In this document: one piece after another, positions 8,971-18,800 of the stretch
How the letters are laid out: each line of letters opens with the position of its first letter
Position numbering within the stretch: position 1 is the first letter of the stretch
Origin: Planctomycetia bacterium
GTDB lineage: Bacteria > Planctomycetota > Phycisphaerae > UBA1845 > UTPLA1
Length of the DNA stretch: 64,000 nucleotides
Direction: 5' to 3'
NCBI GenBank assembly: GCA_015200345.1
Contig: CP054187.1
Location: 3,208,470 to 3,272,469, forward strand
The notes under the pieces: generated by a model
Seen by the model: only the letters and a program-made list of their open reading frames with translations
Databases searched by the model: none
What the model was told of the DNA's origin: nothing
Position numbers and translations under genes: made by a program

Positions 8971-9864
8971 ATGGCGGAGCGATCGAAATCCATTGCGAGC
9001 GGGCGGGATGCATCGTGGGAGCTGTGCGCGCCGGTGGGTCGCGTACGCGCTCGGCGCGGAGCGGCGCTGCTGGAAGTCGTCCTGTCGGTGTCGATCCTGG
9101 TGATCGCGATGGGGATCATCGGATTCGCGTTTCGCAACGGGCAGCTCGACATCGACCGGGCCGAGCTGCGCACCCGTGCGATGATGGCGACCGAGCAGGT
9201 ATTGACAAACATCGACTTGGCGACGCTGCCGATCATCCAGCAGGCCGAGACGTCGAGCGGCGGACAGTTAACCGATCTTAGTGGCGCGATGGACCTCGAC
9301 GCGCCGCCGGGCATGAGCTATCGCGTGACGGCCGGCATGGATCCGATGATCCCCGGGGCCGCGCGGGTGCAGGTGGACATTTTCAACGGCGATCCGACTG
9401 ACGAGAACAGCCCGCTGATACTATCGACGATGGTGCTTCGCGCGCCGCCGCGGCCGATCAACCTCGGTCGGGACTTCGGGCTGTCGGATGAGCAGTTGCA
9501 GCAGTTGACGGACGCGATCCCGGGCGGTGCGGCGGTGCTGGATCCGACGGCGGTCGATCCGAAGGAGCTGGCGTCGCTGGATTTAGACATGCTGGCGCAA
9601 ATCCTCCCGATGCTGATGCAGGCCTTCGGCGGGCAGCTTGGCGAGGCCCAGATGCAGCAGATCATGGAGGCGATCCAGAGCGGCGATCAGAATCAGATCG
9701 AGCAGTTGCAGCAGCAGTTGGGCGGCGCCGGGGGGATTCCCGGCGGTCAAGGTGCACAGGGCGGCCAGGGGGGTCGAGGCGGTCAGGGTGGTGCAGGTCA
9801 GCCGGGCGGCGGAAATAACGGGATGATGCCGGGGACGCCGCGTCGCGGACAGCGCGGCGGTTGA
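8971..9864 (+). CDS. Type II secretion/type IV pilus-like minor pseudopilin (GspI-like)
   Basis: The 297-residue product contains a prepilin-type signal: RRG followed by AALLEVVLSVSILVIAMGI, with glutamate at +5 of the predicted mature protein, so it would be processed by a prepilin peptidase and assembled into a pseudopilus tip. The basic leader before cleavage is long (about 30 residues from the ATG at 8971; longer from GTG 8875). The C-terminal third is low-complexity, rich in Gln and then GGQGGRGG-type glycine repeats, which resembles the linkers of the giant secretin downstream. The position before GspJ- and GspK-like genes suggests the I role; sequence alone does not prove it. Confidence 0.75.
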   Translation: MAERSKSIASGRDASWELCAPVGRVRARRGAALLEVVLSVSILVIAMGIIGFAFRNGQLDIDRAELRTRAMMATEQVLTNIDLATLPIIQQAETSSGGQLTDLSGAMDLDAPPGMSYRVTAGMDPMIPGAARVQVDIFNGDPTDENSPLILSTMVLRAPPRPINLGRDFGLSDEQLQQLTDAIPGGAAVLDPTAVDPKELASLDLDMLAQILPMLMQAFGGQLGEAQMQQIMEAIQSGDQNQIEQLQQQLGGAGGIPGGQGAQGGQGGRGGQGGAGQPGGGNNGMMPGTPRRGQRGG

Positions 9865-9885
9865 GCGCAAGCGTGAGGTTGAGGG

Positions 9886-10728
9886 ATGGCGGTGCGAACG
9901 CGACGGGCGATGACGGTGCTGGAGCTGCTGCTGGCGATCAGCCTGATTGCGCTCGTGATGATGGTCATGTTCGCGTTTTATGACATTACGTTGTCCGAGC
10001 GCGACCGCAGCACGCGGATGATCACGGAGGGGTCGCTGGCGCGAAGGACGGCGTTGAAGATCGCCGATGAGATTCGCTCGTCGAGCGGGTTCCTGGGAAA
10101 CGGGGATCCCGGCGTGTGGGGGACGGAGCGGTTCCTTTCAATTCAGACGGTTGTATTGCCATCGAAGGAGCAGTTCATCCCGCGAGGGATCGGCGACAAC
10201 CCGATCGCCGCTCGGTGCGACATCCGCCAGGTGCAGTATTACCTGGCGTACGACTACGACGCGTCGCACGACTACCCGGACGGCACGCAAGGCCCCAAGC
10301 CGTTGGGCCTGGCGCGGCGGGAGATCAAGACGCTGAACCAGACGGTGTTGAACGAGGCGCGGCCGGATTCGATCGAGCTGGACCTGCTCGCGCCGGAGCT
10401 GAAATACCTGCGGATTCGCTATTTCGACGGTATCGATTGGATCGACAAGTGGGATCTGCGCGGGGGGTTCGGCGGGATGGGCAACTCGTTGCCGCAGGCG
10501 GTCGAGGTGACGGTGGGCTACGACGAACTGCCGCCGCCGGATGATCAGGAAATGGATCTTCAGGATTCGGAATTGCAGCCGGCGTTGCCCGAGCCGTTCT
10601 CGCGGAAGACGTTCACGGTGCAGGTGAAGCTGCCGCAGGCGGATGTCTTTTTCGGGTCGCGCATGATGCGGGCGCAGCAGCGTGCGTCGCAACTGAACCA
10701 GTCTTCGGGCGGGGGGGCGACGCCATGA
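9886..10728 (+). CDS. Minor pseudopilin (GspJ-like)
   Basis: The 280-residue product has a short basic leader RTRRA and then MTVLELLLAISLIALVMMV, a standard prepilin helix with glutamate at +5. A long globular domain follows, as in GspJ, which is larger than other pseudopilins and sits at the pseudopilus tip with GspI and GspK. The gene starts 21 bases after the previous gene and overlaps the next by four bases (ATGA), showing tight coupling. Confidence 0.78.
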   Translation: MAVRTRRAMTVLELLLAISLIALVMMVMFAFYDITLSERDRSTRMITEGSLARRTALKIADEIRSSSGFLGNGDPGVWGTERFLSIQTVVLPSKEQFIPRGIGDNPIAARCDIRQVQYYLAYDYDASHDYPDGTQGPKPLGLARREIKTLNQTVLNEARPDSIELDLLAPELKYLRIRYFDGIDWIDKWDLRGGFGGMGNSLPQAVEVTVGYDELPPPDDQEMDLQDSELQPALPEPFSRKTFTVQVKLPQADVFFGSRMMRAQQRASQLNQSSGGGATP

Positions 10729-12353
10729 GACGCCGTCGCGGGCTGATTCTGGTCGTTGTGCTGGTGATGATCGCCCTGCTGTCGCTGCTGGCCGCGAGTT
10801 ACTCCTTCATGGTGCGCTCGTACACCGACGAGGTGAACTCGCAGCAGGCATCGTTCTACGCGCGCATGGCGGCCGAGAGCGGCATTCAACACGCCATCGT
10901 CGTGTTGCGGGCCTACCGAAACGATCCGACGGTGTGGTACGACAATCCCGCGGTATTTCGTGCCGTTCCGGTGACACCGACGCCCCGGCAGGCCGTGCAG
11001 AGTAACGAAGCCGTGAACAACAGTTACGATCCGAACGCGCCGCCCGTCTGGCGATTCAACCTCGTCGCGCCGAATCCGTATGAGCCGGCGACGGTGCGGT
11101 ACGGCGTGACGGATGAAACGTCTCGCCTGGACCTGAATCTCGCCAAGGAGGAACAGCTTCGTCGGCTGTTCGAGTACGCCATCCCGCAGGAGACGACGTC
11201 GCCGGTCGATGTGAACGTGCTGGTGGATTCGCTCCTGGACTGGCGGGAGAAGGGCGCCGTGCCGCGGCCCAACGGCGCGAAGGACGAATACTACGCCAAG
11301 CTGGAGCCGGGTTATCGCGTGAAGGGGGCGCGCTTCTCGACCATTGAGGAATTGCTGCTCGTCCGCGGGTTTAACGGCTGGGTTCTGTATGGCGAGGACT
11401 ACAACCAGAACGGCCTGCTCGACCCCAACGAGGATGACGGAGCGAACTCGTTTCCGCCGGACAACGGCGACGGCGTCCTGTACCCCGGCGTGGCGCCTTA
11501 TCTGACAATCTGGTCGTACGAAGCAAACCTCTCGCGCGACGGTCGGCCGCGCATCAACCTGAACATGAAGGACACGCAGAAATTGCAGGAAGCGCTGGAG
11601 GCGGAAATCCCGCCCCACCTTACCAGTTATATCATGGCGGTCCGCACCGGGGGGAAGGCCTTTAACAGTGTTATGAACCTGATCCCGGCACCCGAGCCGG
11701 ACGAGCTTCCGGAAGAAGAGGCCGCACAACCTGAAGACCCCGCGACAACACAGCCACAGGGGGATCCCGCCTCCTCCCAGCCGGGCGAAGAAAACCCGGC
11801 GAGCCAACCGAGTGAAAGTACCGATCAGGGTAGGTCCGAAAAGCAGGCAGCCGGTGCGCCGCCGGTGTTCAAGGATCTGACGCCGGAGCCGCCTCCGGGG
11901 ACGTATGAGGATCTCCCGTTGATCCTCGACCGGCTGACGACGGATGCGACGCCTGCGATGGCCGGGCGTATCAACGTGAGCACGGCGCCGTTGCCGGTGC
12001 TGGCTTCGATCGTGGAACTGACGGACGAGGAGGTTCAGGCGATTTTCGCGGCGCGGCAGCAACTGGATGCGGAGCAGTTGAGTACGCCGGCGTTTCTGGT
12101 GACGACGGGGTTGGTGAGTCCGTACAAGTTCCGGCGGATTCTCCCGAAGATCACCTCGTCCTCGGCGGTGTTCACGGTGGACGCGGTGGGTTATGGAGAT
12201 CACACAGGCGTGACGCAGCGAATCAAAGCGGTGTTGGAGATGCGCGGGCCAGTGGCCCAGGTGCGTTATTACCGCAATTTGAGCAGCTTGGGGACGGCGT
12301 ATCTGCCGCACGTGGTTGAGCAGCGCGCGCTGACCGGTCGAGGGGGGCGGTGA
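10725..12353 (+). CDS. gspK: GspK-like pseudopilus tip protein
   Basis: The 542-residue product starts RRRRGLILVVVLVMIALL, a prepilin-like helix without the +5 glutamate, which is a hallmark of GspK. The following SFYARMAAESGIQHAI helix, the DETSRLDLNLA segment near residue 130 and the GRINVSTAPLPVL segment near residue 415 match the GspK body. An EF-hand-like DYNQNGLLDPNEDDG near residue 225 may bind calcium, in line with the calcium site known in GspK. A low-complexity Pro/Gln/Glu/Ser insert (about residues 322-383) is unusual. It overlaps gspJ-like by four bases. Confidence 0.85.
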   Translation: MRRRRGLILVVVLVMIALLSLLAASYSFMVRSYTDEVNSQQASFYARMAAESGIQHAIVVLRAYRNDPTVWYDNPAVFRAVPVTPTPRQAVQSNEAVNNSYDPNAPPVWRFNLVAPNPYEPATVRYGVTDETSRLDLNLAKEEQLRRLFEYAIPQETTSPVDVNVLVDSLLDWREKGAVPRPNGAKDEYYAKLEPGYRVKGARFSTIEELLLVRGFNGWVLYGEDYNQNGLLDPNEDDGANSFPPDNGDGVLYPGVAPYLTIWSYEANLSRDGRPRINLNMKDTQKLQEALEAEIPPHLTSYIMAVRTGGKAFNSVMNLIPAPEPDELPEEEAAQPEDPATTQPQGDPASSQPGEENPASQPSESTDQGRSEKQAAGAPPVFKDLTPEPPPGTYEDLPLILDRLTTDATPAMAGRINVSTAPLPVLASIVELTDEEVQAIFAARQQLDAEQLSTPAFLVTTGLVSPYKFRRILPKITSSSAVFTVDAVGYGDHTGVTQRIKAVLEMRGPVAQVRYYRNLSSLGTAYLPHVVEQRALTGRGGR

Positions 12354-12355
12354 GG

Positions 12356-14203
12356 ATGGCGATCGGGCTTTCGAGCAAGAAGATCCTGGCGGTGGAATGG
12401 GACCTGCGCAGCATTCGGATGGTGCTGGCGCGGCCGAAGGCCGACGGGGTGGAGCTGCTGAAGGCGGTGTCGGCGCCGATTCCGTCGACGGTTTCGGCGG
12501 AGGACGCGGCGAGTCTGGGAGCATTCATCAAGGAGTCTATATCCAGTGCGCGGATCGGTGTAACCCGGGCGATTCTTTGTATTCCGCGTGATCAGGTGGT
12601 GCTGAATACGATCAACCTTCCACCGACGCCTGGGGAGGAGATGGCGGCGCTGGTGCAGTTCCAGGTGTCGAAGGAGCTGCCGTTTGCGGCGGAGCAGGCG
12701 GTGCTGGATTTCGCGGTGGCCGGAACGCACGATCCGAAGGCGCCGTGCAGCGTGCTGGCGACGGCGATCCGCCGGGAGCTGCTGGAGTTTTATCAGAACG
12801 TGGCGTCGGCCGCGGGGCTGACGATCGAGCGCGTGGGCCTGCGGCCGCTGGCGAACCTGATCGCGTTGACGGCGTCGACCGGCGGAACGGGTCCGGAGTT
12901 GACGCTGCTGGTGGACGTGGGTCCTCATCGAACGGAGATCGATCTGATCCGGGGCGGGGTGCTGGTGTTCTCGCGCGCGGCGTCGATGAGCGTGGGGATG
13001 GAGCCTGCGACGGTCAACGAGAGCGGCGAGGCGGACGGTACGGGCTATCAAGACAGTCGCATAATTTCCGGCGGCGTCGATCGCGATCCGGTCGAGGCGA
13101 ATCCGCAGGCGGTCAGCGCGCTGCTGGTGGAAGTGATTCGCTCGTTCGAAGCGTTTCGCGCGACGGAGCCGTCTGCGAGCCTGGATCGCATCGTCGTGGC
13201 GGGTTCGAGCGGCCTGGAGCCGCAACTGGCGCAGATGCTCGGAGCGCGGTTCGCGACGCGGGCGGAGCTGTTCAGCCCGGAGAAGGCGCTGGGTCTTTCG
13301 GCGGAGCGTGCGCGCGAGCTGCGGGGTTTCTGCGCGGCGTTGGGATTGGCGATCGGGCATTCGCACGATGAGCTGGCGTTGATTGACTTCCTCCACCCGA
13401 AGCGGCCCGTGACCAAGCGTGAGCTGCGACTGAAAAAAGTGCCGTCAGCCGTCATGGCGGCGATCCTGCTGATCGGATCGATCTATCTTTTTCAGACCAA
13501 GTACGTAGTGCCCCTGCGAGACGAGATTCGCGCGCTTGAAAAGGCCCAGTCGAAGTTGAAGGTCGAGGAGAAGCTGGTTCGGGAGTTCGCGGAGAAGGTG
13601 GACGCGTTGGAGGGCTGGATCGAGTCGGAGCAGCACTGGCCATCGGTGATCGCGGCATTGACGGCGGTGTTTCCTCCGGATCGGGAGGCTTACGCGACGC
13701 GGCTGGACCTGGAGTTGGTACCGGTTCGCAAGAGCGTGAAGCGCGAAGCGACGGCCAAGATCAAGTTTCGTACGGCGTCGCTGGGAACGGTGAACGAGCT
13801 GGCGGAGAAGCTTCGGGCGGCGGGGTTTGAGAACGTGGTTCCGGGCAAGGAGACGCCGACGGGCGGGCGCGACGTTTATCGGAACGACACGGGCATTGAT
13901 GCGATCGTGCCGCAGAAGAAATGGTCGGTCGTGTCGGCGACGGACGCAACGGGTGCGGGCGCGACGCAAGAAGAGGTGGCGCCGCCGGAGGCGGCGAGCC
14001 AGACGCCCGGGGCTTCGAAGGGCGAGCCTGCACGTTCGGGGAGTGGCTCGGCGAAGGAAAGCGCTGGATCGGGGCTGGATTCGGGGGCGGACGCGGTCAA
14101 GGCGGGTGGCGCGGGGAAGGCGGACGAGGTGAGACCGGGGGCGGCGGGTCGTGCCAATCTACCGTCACCGACGCGACCGCCGTCGACGGGGGGGCGATCA
14201 TGA
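12356..14203 (+). CDS. PilM-PilN (GspL-like) fusion, inner-membrane assembly platform protein
   Basis: The N-terminal ~350 residues form an actin-like ATPase-fold domain of the PilM/GspL cytoplasmic type (ILAVEWDLRSIRMVL at the start, LLVDVGPHRTEIDLI near 185). A single membrane helix near residues 364-380 (AVMAAILLIGSIYLF) is followed by a coiled coil and a PilN-like periplasmic ferredoxin-type domain, then a low-complexity Gly/Ala/Ser tail. Separate pilM and pilN genes are thus fused, as in GspL of type II secretion. It would couple the cytoplasmic ATPase to the periplasmic ring. ATG 12356 directly follows the gspK stop and has a GGTGAGG site; GTG at 12350 is the overlapping alternative. 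Confidence 0.82.
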   Translation: MAIGLSSKKILAVEWDLRSIRMVLARPKADGVELLKAVSAPIPSTVSAEDAASLGAFIKESISSARIGVTRAILCIPRDQVVLNTINLPPTPGEEMAALVQFQVSKELPFAAEQAVLDFAVAGTHDPKAPCSVLATAIRRELLEFYQNVASAAGLTIERVGLRPLANLIALTASTGGTGPELTLLVDVGPHRTEIDLIRGGVLVFSRAASMSVGMEPATVNESGEADGTGYQDSRIISGGVDRDPVEANPQAVSALLVEVIRSFEAFRATEPSASLDRIVVAGSSGLEPQLAQMLGARFATRAELFSPEKALGLSAERARELRGFCAALGLAIGHSHDELALIDFLHPKRPVTKRELRLKKVPSAVMAAILLIGSIYLFQTKYVVPLRDEIRALEKAQSKLKVEEKLVREFAEKVDALEGWIESEQHWPSVIAALTAVFPPDREAYATRLDLELVPVRKSVKREATAKIKFRTASLGTVNELAEKLRAAGFENVVPGKETPTGGRDVYRNDTGIDAIVPQKKWSVVSATDATGAGATQEEVAPPEAASQTPGASKGEPARSGSGSAKESAGSGLDSGADAVKAGGAGKADEVRPGAAGRANLPSPTRPPSTGGRS

Positions 14204-15837
14204 ACCAGCGTGAGCGGACGCTGTTGTTGGTGATCGGCGGGGCGGTGGGGCTGTACGTCCTTTACCAGTGCGTGAACTTTCTGTTCATTTCACCGGTCAC
14301 GGATTCCCGGAAGCGCATCGCCGAGTTGCGTGAGGAGAACGACCGGCTGGAGAACGTCGTGCGGCAGCGGCGTCGGCTGGTGCGTACGTGGCTCGACGCC
14401 GCGTCGAAGACGTTTTCCTACGATCGGGCGATCACGTCGAACCAGTTCGGCAAGAGTCTCAAAGAGGTCGCGCAGCGGCACGGGTTCGAGGCGGCGTTTT
14501 TCACGCCGGCGAGCGGGACGAAGATCGGCAACAAGACGAGCATCACGACCGTGGCGTATCGGATCGTGGCGGAGGGCCCGTTTGATCAGGCGCGGGCGTT
14601 GGTCAACGAACTGTATCGCACGCCGTACCTGTCGCAGATCACGAAGTTGAGCATGTCGCCCATTCAGATGAAGGGCCGGATGCGGGATGAGGTGAAACTG
14701 GAGCTGACGATCGAGACCCCGGTGCTGCCGGAGATCGACAAAAAAAAGATGCCGGATGCGGCGTTGGCCGTCACGATGGCGGAGGCGCACAAACCGGGCG
14801 AAACGCCGCCACCCCCGGCGCGCGAGGCGCTGCCCGATGAGGCGATGCAGGCGATCCTCGCAAAGCGAAACATCTTCAAGACCTTTCTTCCGCCGCCGGA
14901 GAACGTGGTGCTGATCGACAATCAGGATCTGAAGATGGTGGCGCTGAAGGTGACGTTCTTCTGGGAGGGCCAGGCCGAGGAGCCGATCGTCGAGACCGTG
15001 GCCGGCATGAGTCAGAAGCCCGTCAAGGGGATGGGCGATTCGGTGGAAGTGATGGGGTCGTACGCCGACGGCAAGGCGTTCGGTCCGGAGCGGCTGGACT
15101 TCAACGTGAAGAAAGAGTGGACGTACGTGGTGAAGTCTCACACGCCGCCGCCTCCGCCGGTGTACGTCGATCTGGCGGTGGAGAATGCGACGAAGGATCC
15201 GGTGGAGGTCGAGGTGACGGTGACCGGCGAGGACGGCAAGACGAAGACGCTCCCGACGATGCGGATCAAGCCGGGGCGGACGGACATTGACGAGTTCAAG
15301 GCGCAGCGCGTGGCGGTGACGGCGACGTATCCCTCCGGGAAGAAGCTGCCGGCGCGGTCGTATGTGCCGGGGGCCGGTAAGCAGACGTATGTCGTTCCGG
15401 TGGAGTCCGCGGAAGTGCGTGTGGAAGCGCCGGTTGCCGTAAATGACCCGCCGCCGGACGCGACCATGAGTGTATCAGGACTGGTGACCTATCAGGGCAC
15501 GCAGGAACTGATCGCGACGGGGGGTGCGACGCGAAAGATAATCCCGGCCGGGGCGCATGGCGCGGTGGACAGCGGCACGTTGCTGGCGGTGCATCCGCGC
15601 GGCGGCGTGGTGAAGATGCCGAGCGGGAATTACTACCTGTATCCGCTGGGCCGGAAGTTTTCGGAACGGGTGAAGCTGAATGCGCGCTCGGATGGGGATC
15701 TGGCGGCCGCGATCGACGCGTGGCTGGCGAGTCCGGAAGCGCAGTCGGATGGGGCAGAAGCTGTGCAATCGGCCAGTGCGGCGCCGCCGCCGACGCCGAT
15801 GACGCCGGCGGGCAAGGGTCTCGGGAGGAAACCGTGA
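14200..15837 (+). CDS. PilO/GspM-like inner-membrane protein with a GspC/PilP-like C-terminal part
   Basis: The frame is open upstream inside the previous gene, but the ATG at 14200 overlaps that gene's stop (ATGA) and gives a proper single-span membrane protein: a TM helix at residues 6-25 (LLLVIGGAVGLYVLYQCVNF), a charged coiled coil (30-65) and a ferredoxin-like domain as in PilO/GspM. Around residue 222 an AKRNIFKTF motif begins a beta-rich region with Pro-rich linkers, reminiscent of the homology region of GspC or PilP, which contacts the secretin N0 domain. The 545-residue length is about twice that of PilO. The fusion reading is inference. Confidence 0.68.
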   Translation: MNQRERTLLLVIGGAVGLYVLYQCVNFLFISPVTDSRKRIAELREENDRLENVVRQRRRLVRTWLDAASKTFSYDRAITSNQFGKSLKEVAQRHGFEAAFFTPASGTKIGNKTSITTVAYRIVAEGPFDQARALVNELYRTPYLSQITKLSMSPIQMKGRMRDEVKLELTIETPVLPEIDKKKMPDAALAVTMAEAHKPGETPPPPAREALPDEAMQAILAKRNIFKTFLPPPENVVLIDNQDLKMVALKVTFFWEGQAEEPIVETVAGMSQKPVKGMGDSVEVMGSYADGKAFGPERLDFNVKKEWTYVVKSHTPPPPPVYVDLAVENATKDPVEVEVTVTGEDGKTKTLPTMRIKPGRTDIDEFKAQRVAVTATYPSGKKLPARSYVPGAGKQTYVVPVESAEVRVEAPVAVNDPPPDATMSVSGLVTYQGTQELIATGGATRKIIPAGAHGAVDSGTLLAVHPRGGVVKMPSGNYYLYPLGRKFSERVKLNARSDGDLAAAIDAWLASPEAQSDGAEAVQSASAAPPPTPMTPAGKGLGRKP

Positions 15838-18800
15838 TGAACTCGCACACGAGACAGATTATTCGGCGCAGGGGTCGAGCGTGGATCGGCTCGGTCACGG
15901 CGATGATGCTCTCTTCCGCGGTTGCGATGGGGCAGGCAACGACGCAGCCGTCGAACGACGACGCGCTGGAAGCCGCGCGCCGCGCGGCGTTGCAATCGAT
16001 CAACCAGCCGGCTTCAACTCAACCGGCGACGACGCAGCCCGCGCCGTCGCAGCCGGCGATGCATCGCACGCCGCCGCCGGCCTCGACGGAGACGGCGAAA
16101 CTCGCCCCGAAGCCCGGGCCGGCGCAGCCGATGAGCGCGCCGACACACGGGGTTCAACCTTCGACCTGGCCGGCGACAATGCCTTCGCCGCGCGGGGTGC
16201 CGCCGGAGAATTTCAACGGAATGAGCGAAGGGGGTCGCGGCGGCGCAGGTCGGTCGCGCGGACCGGCCGGTTCGGGTGCGGGGTCGCGCGCGGGCGCGTC
16301 GCATTCCGGCGCGCCGGCGGCGGACCTGCCGAGGCTGGCAACGGGCGGTGCGTCATCCGCGCCGTCGGAGGAGGATGACGGGAACGCTCCGAAGACGATG
16401 ATGACGTTCACGGTGGCGCCGGTCGATCCGACGTCGCGATCGTACCGGTTTGATTACGTGAATACGCCGTGGAGCGACGTCCTGGGGGACTTCGCGCGAA
16501 TGAGCGGGTTGTCGTTCCTGAACCAGCCCGACCCGCCGATCTCGGACAACCTGACGTTTCACAGTCCGAAGACGTTTACCTATTCCGAAGCGATGGATCA
16601 GTTGAACGAGCTGCTGCTGGCGCGGCCGTTGAACAAGTACCTGATTCAGCGTGAGGGGAATTTCCTGACGATCAAGCGGCTGCCGGACCTGATGCGCGAG
16701 ATTCCGGCGGACAAGATGTTCGATTCGTTCGAGGCGATGGATCGCGCGAAGCCGGGCGAGTTCGAGATCGTGCTGGTGCAGTTCGACGTGCCGCAGGGTT
16801 GGAATCCGTACGAGATCATCGAGCGGTATCGGCCGTGGTTTTCGGATACGTACGGCACGCAGGTGAACGGCAACCGGATCGAGTTGACGGGTCTGGTGCG
16901 TGAGCATCGGCGGTTTCGGGATGTGGTGTCGACGATCACGACGATGCAGGAGCCGCCGCAGTTTGATCCGCGTCCGAGTCGGTTCATCAAGCTGGAACGG
17001 TCGAAGGCGTCGGACCTTCAGACGTTGTTGAGACAGGTGTATCCGGTGACCGCGCCGGCCATGCCTGGGCGGACGGGTCCGGGCGTGGACCAGACGGCCG
17101 AGACGGCGAAAAAGATCGACATCATCGCGGACCTTCGCAACAACGCGCTGCTGATCAAGGCGCCGCAGCGGATGCTGGACGAGATTGGTGAGTTGGTGGC
17201 GCGGCTGGACGCGGGCATTGGCCCGCAGACGCCCGAGATGAAGGTCATCAAGCTGCAATACGCGGACTCGAACGCGCTGACGACGAGCCTGAAGCAGATC
17301 TTCGCGAAGGAGCAGCAGGCGTTGTCGCGCGATCCGACGCTGTACGTCTCGCCGGAGCAACGCGCGGCGATGGATCGCGACATCTTCGCCGACCCAACCA
17401 CGAATTCGGTGATTCTTGTCGGCGGGGCCGAGGGCATCGCCGCGGCCGAGCGGACGGTGAAAGAGTGGGATGTGCCGTCGGAGAACCAGGTCAGCGAGGT
17501 GATCGAGCTGGCGCACGCCGAGGCTGCCCCGATTGCGGCACAACTGATGCAGATGTTCCCGCCGGTGGTGAAGCCGGGTCAGCCGGCGGATCGCGTGGTG
17601 GTACGGACGGCGAACTCGCTGCTGGTGATGGCGAGCCGTCAGAATTTGGATCGGATGAAGGAAGCGATCGAGAAGCTGGACGTGGCGGGGGATGAAGTGC
17701 AGGAACACGTGGTGAAGCTCAAAGCCGCGACGCCGAGCGTGGTGGCGACGGTCGTGCAGCAATCGATGATCGCGGTGCAGCAGGCGCGGGTGATTCAGGG
17801 CGCGGGTCGCGCGCCGGGTCAGCCCGGCCAGCCGGGCCAGCCGCCGCCGCCGACAGCGGGCGGGAGCGGACCGCGAATCATTCCGGATGATACGACGGGC
17901 ATGCTGGTGGTGTATTGCACGGAGAAGGAGTGGAAGCAGGTTGAGCCGCTGATTGATCGGCTGGATGAGCAGGCGGCGGCGGGGGAGGCCCGTCTGGAGC
18001 GGTTCGCGCTGGCGAAGGCGGACGCGGACGACGTGGCGGCGTTATTGAGACAAATGTATCCTTCTGCGCCGTCGCAGCCGGGTCGGGCGATGGGCGGTCC
18101 GTTCTTCTTTGCTGACGGGGTTCACAACACGGTGCAGGTGTATGGCGGCGCGGAACTGATCGAAAAAGTCAAACCGCTGATCGCGGCGCTGGATATCGAA
18201 TCCGACGCCGAGTTGACGATCATCCGCTTGAGCCATGCGCGGGCCGAGTCGATCGCGCCGATCCTGTTGCAGGCCGTGGGCGCGAAGGCAGGACCGGCGA
18301 TGGCGCCGGCGCAAGCGGGTCAGCCGCCGCGACCTGCCGGGGCCGCGCCGGGCGGGCAGGTACGGATTGTGGCGGAACCGATCACGAACGCGCTGCTGGT
18401 GCGCGCGCCGGTGAAGGAGCTGGAGCAGATCCGGAAGCTGGCGGCGGACATGGACTCCGAGGAGGAGGCGCGCACGGCGCGGGTCATCCTCGAAGCGAAG
18501 CATCGCGGCGCGGAGGAACTGGCGTCGGCGCTTCGCAACATGGTCGGCAGCGGGGCCGCGCGTCCGGCGGCGGCGCCGGGCCAGCCCGCGGCGCCGGCGG
18601 CTTCGAGCGGTCGCACGACGACGATTGTCACGTCCGGCCGGCAGATCGTGATCGACGGTCCGCGCGAGGAAGTGGCGAAGCTGATTCAGTTGCACGAACA
18701 GCTTGACGTGCCGTATGAGCAGCCGTTCTTCCGCAAGTACCTGGTCATGGATGCGGAGGAGGATGAGAAGAAGCTGCGCGCCATGCTGGCGATGACGCCG

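Noticed and set aside
10560-12524. A 654-residue minus-strand frame across gspK
   Set aside because: Antisense shadow; gspK on the plus strand has clear family features and coupled neighbours.
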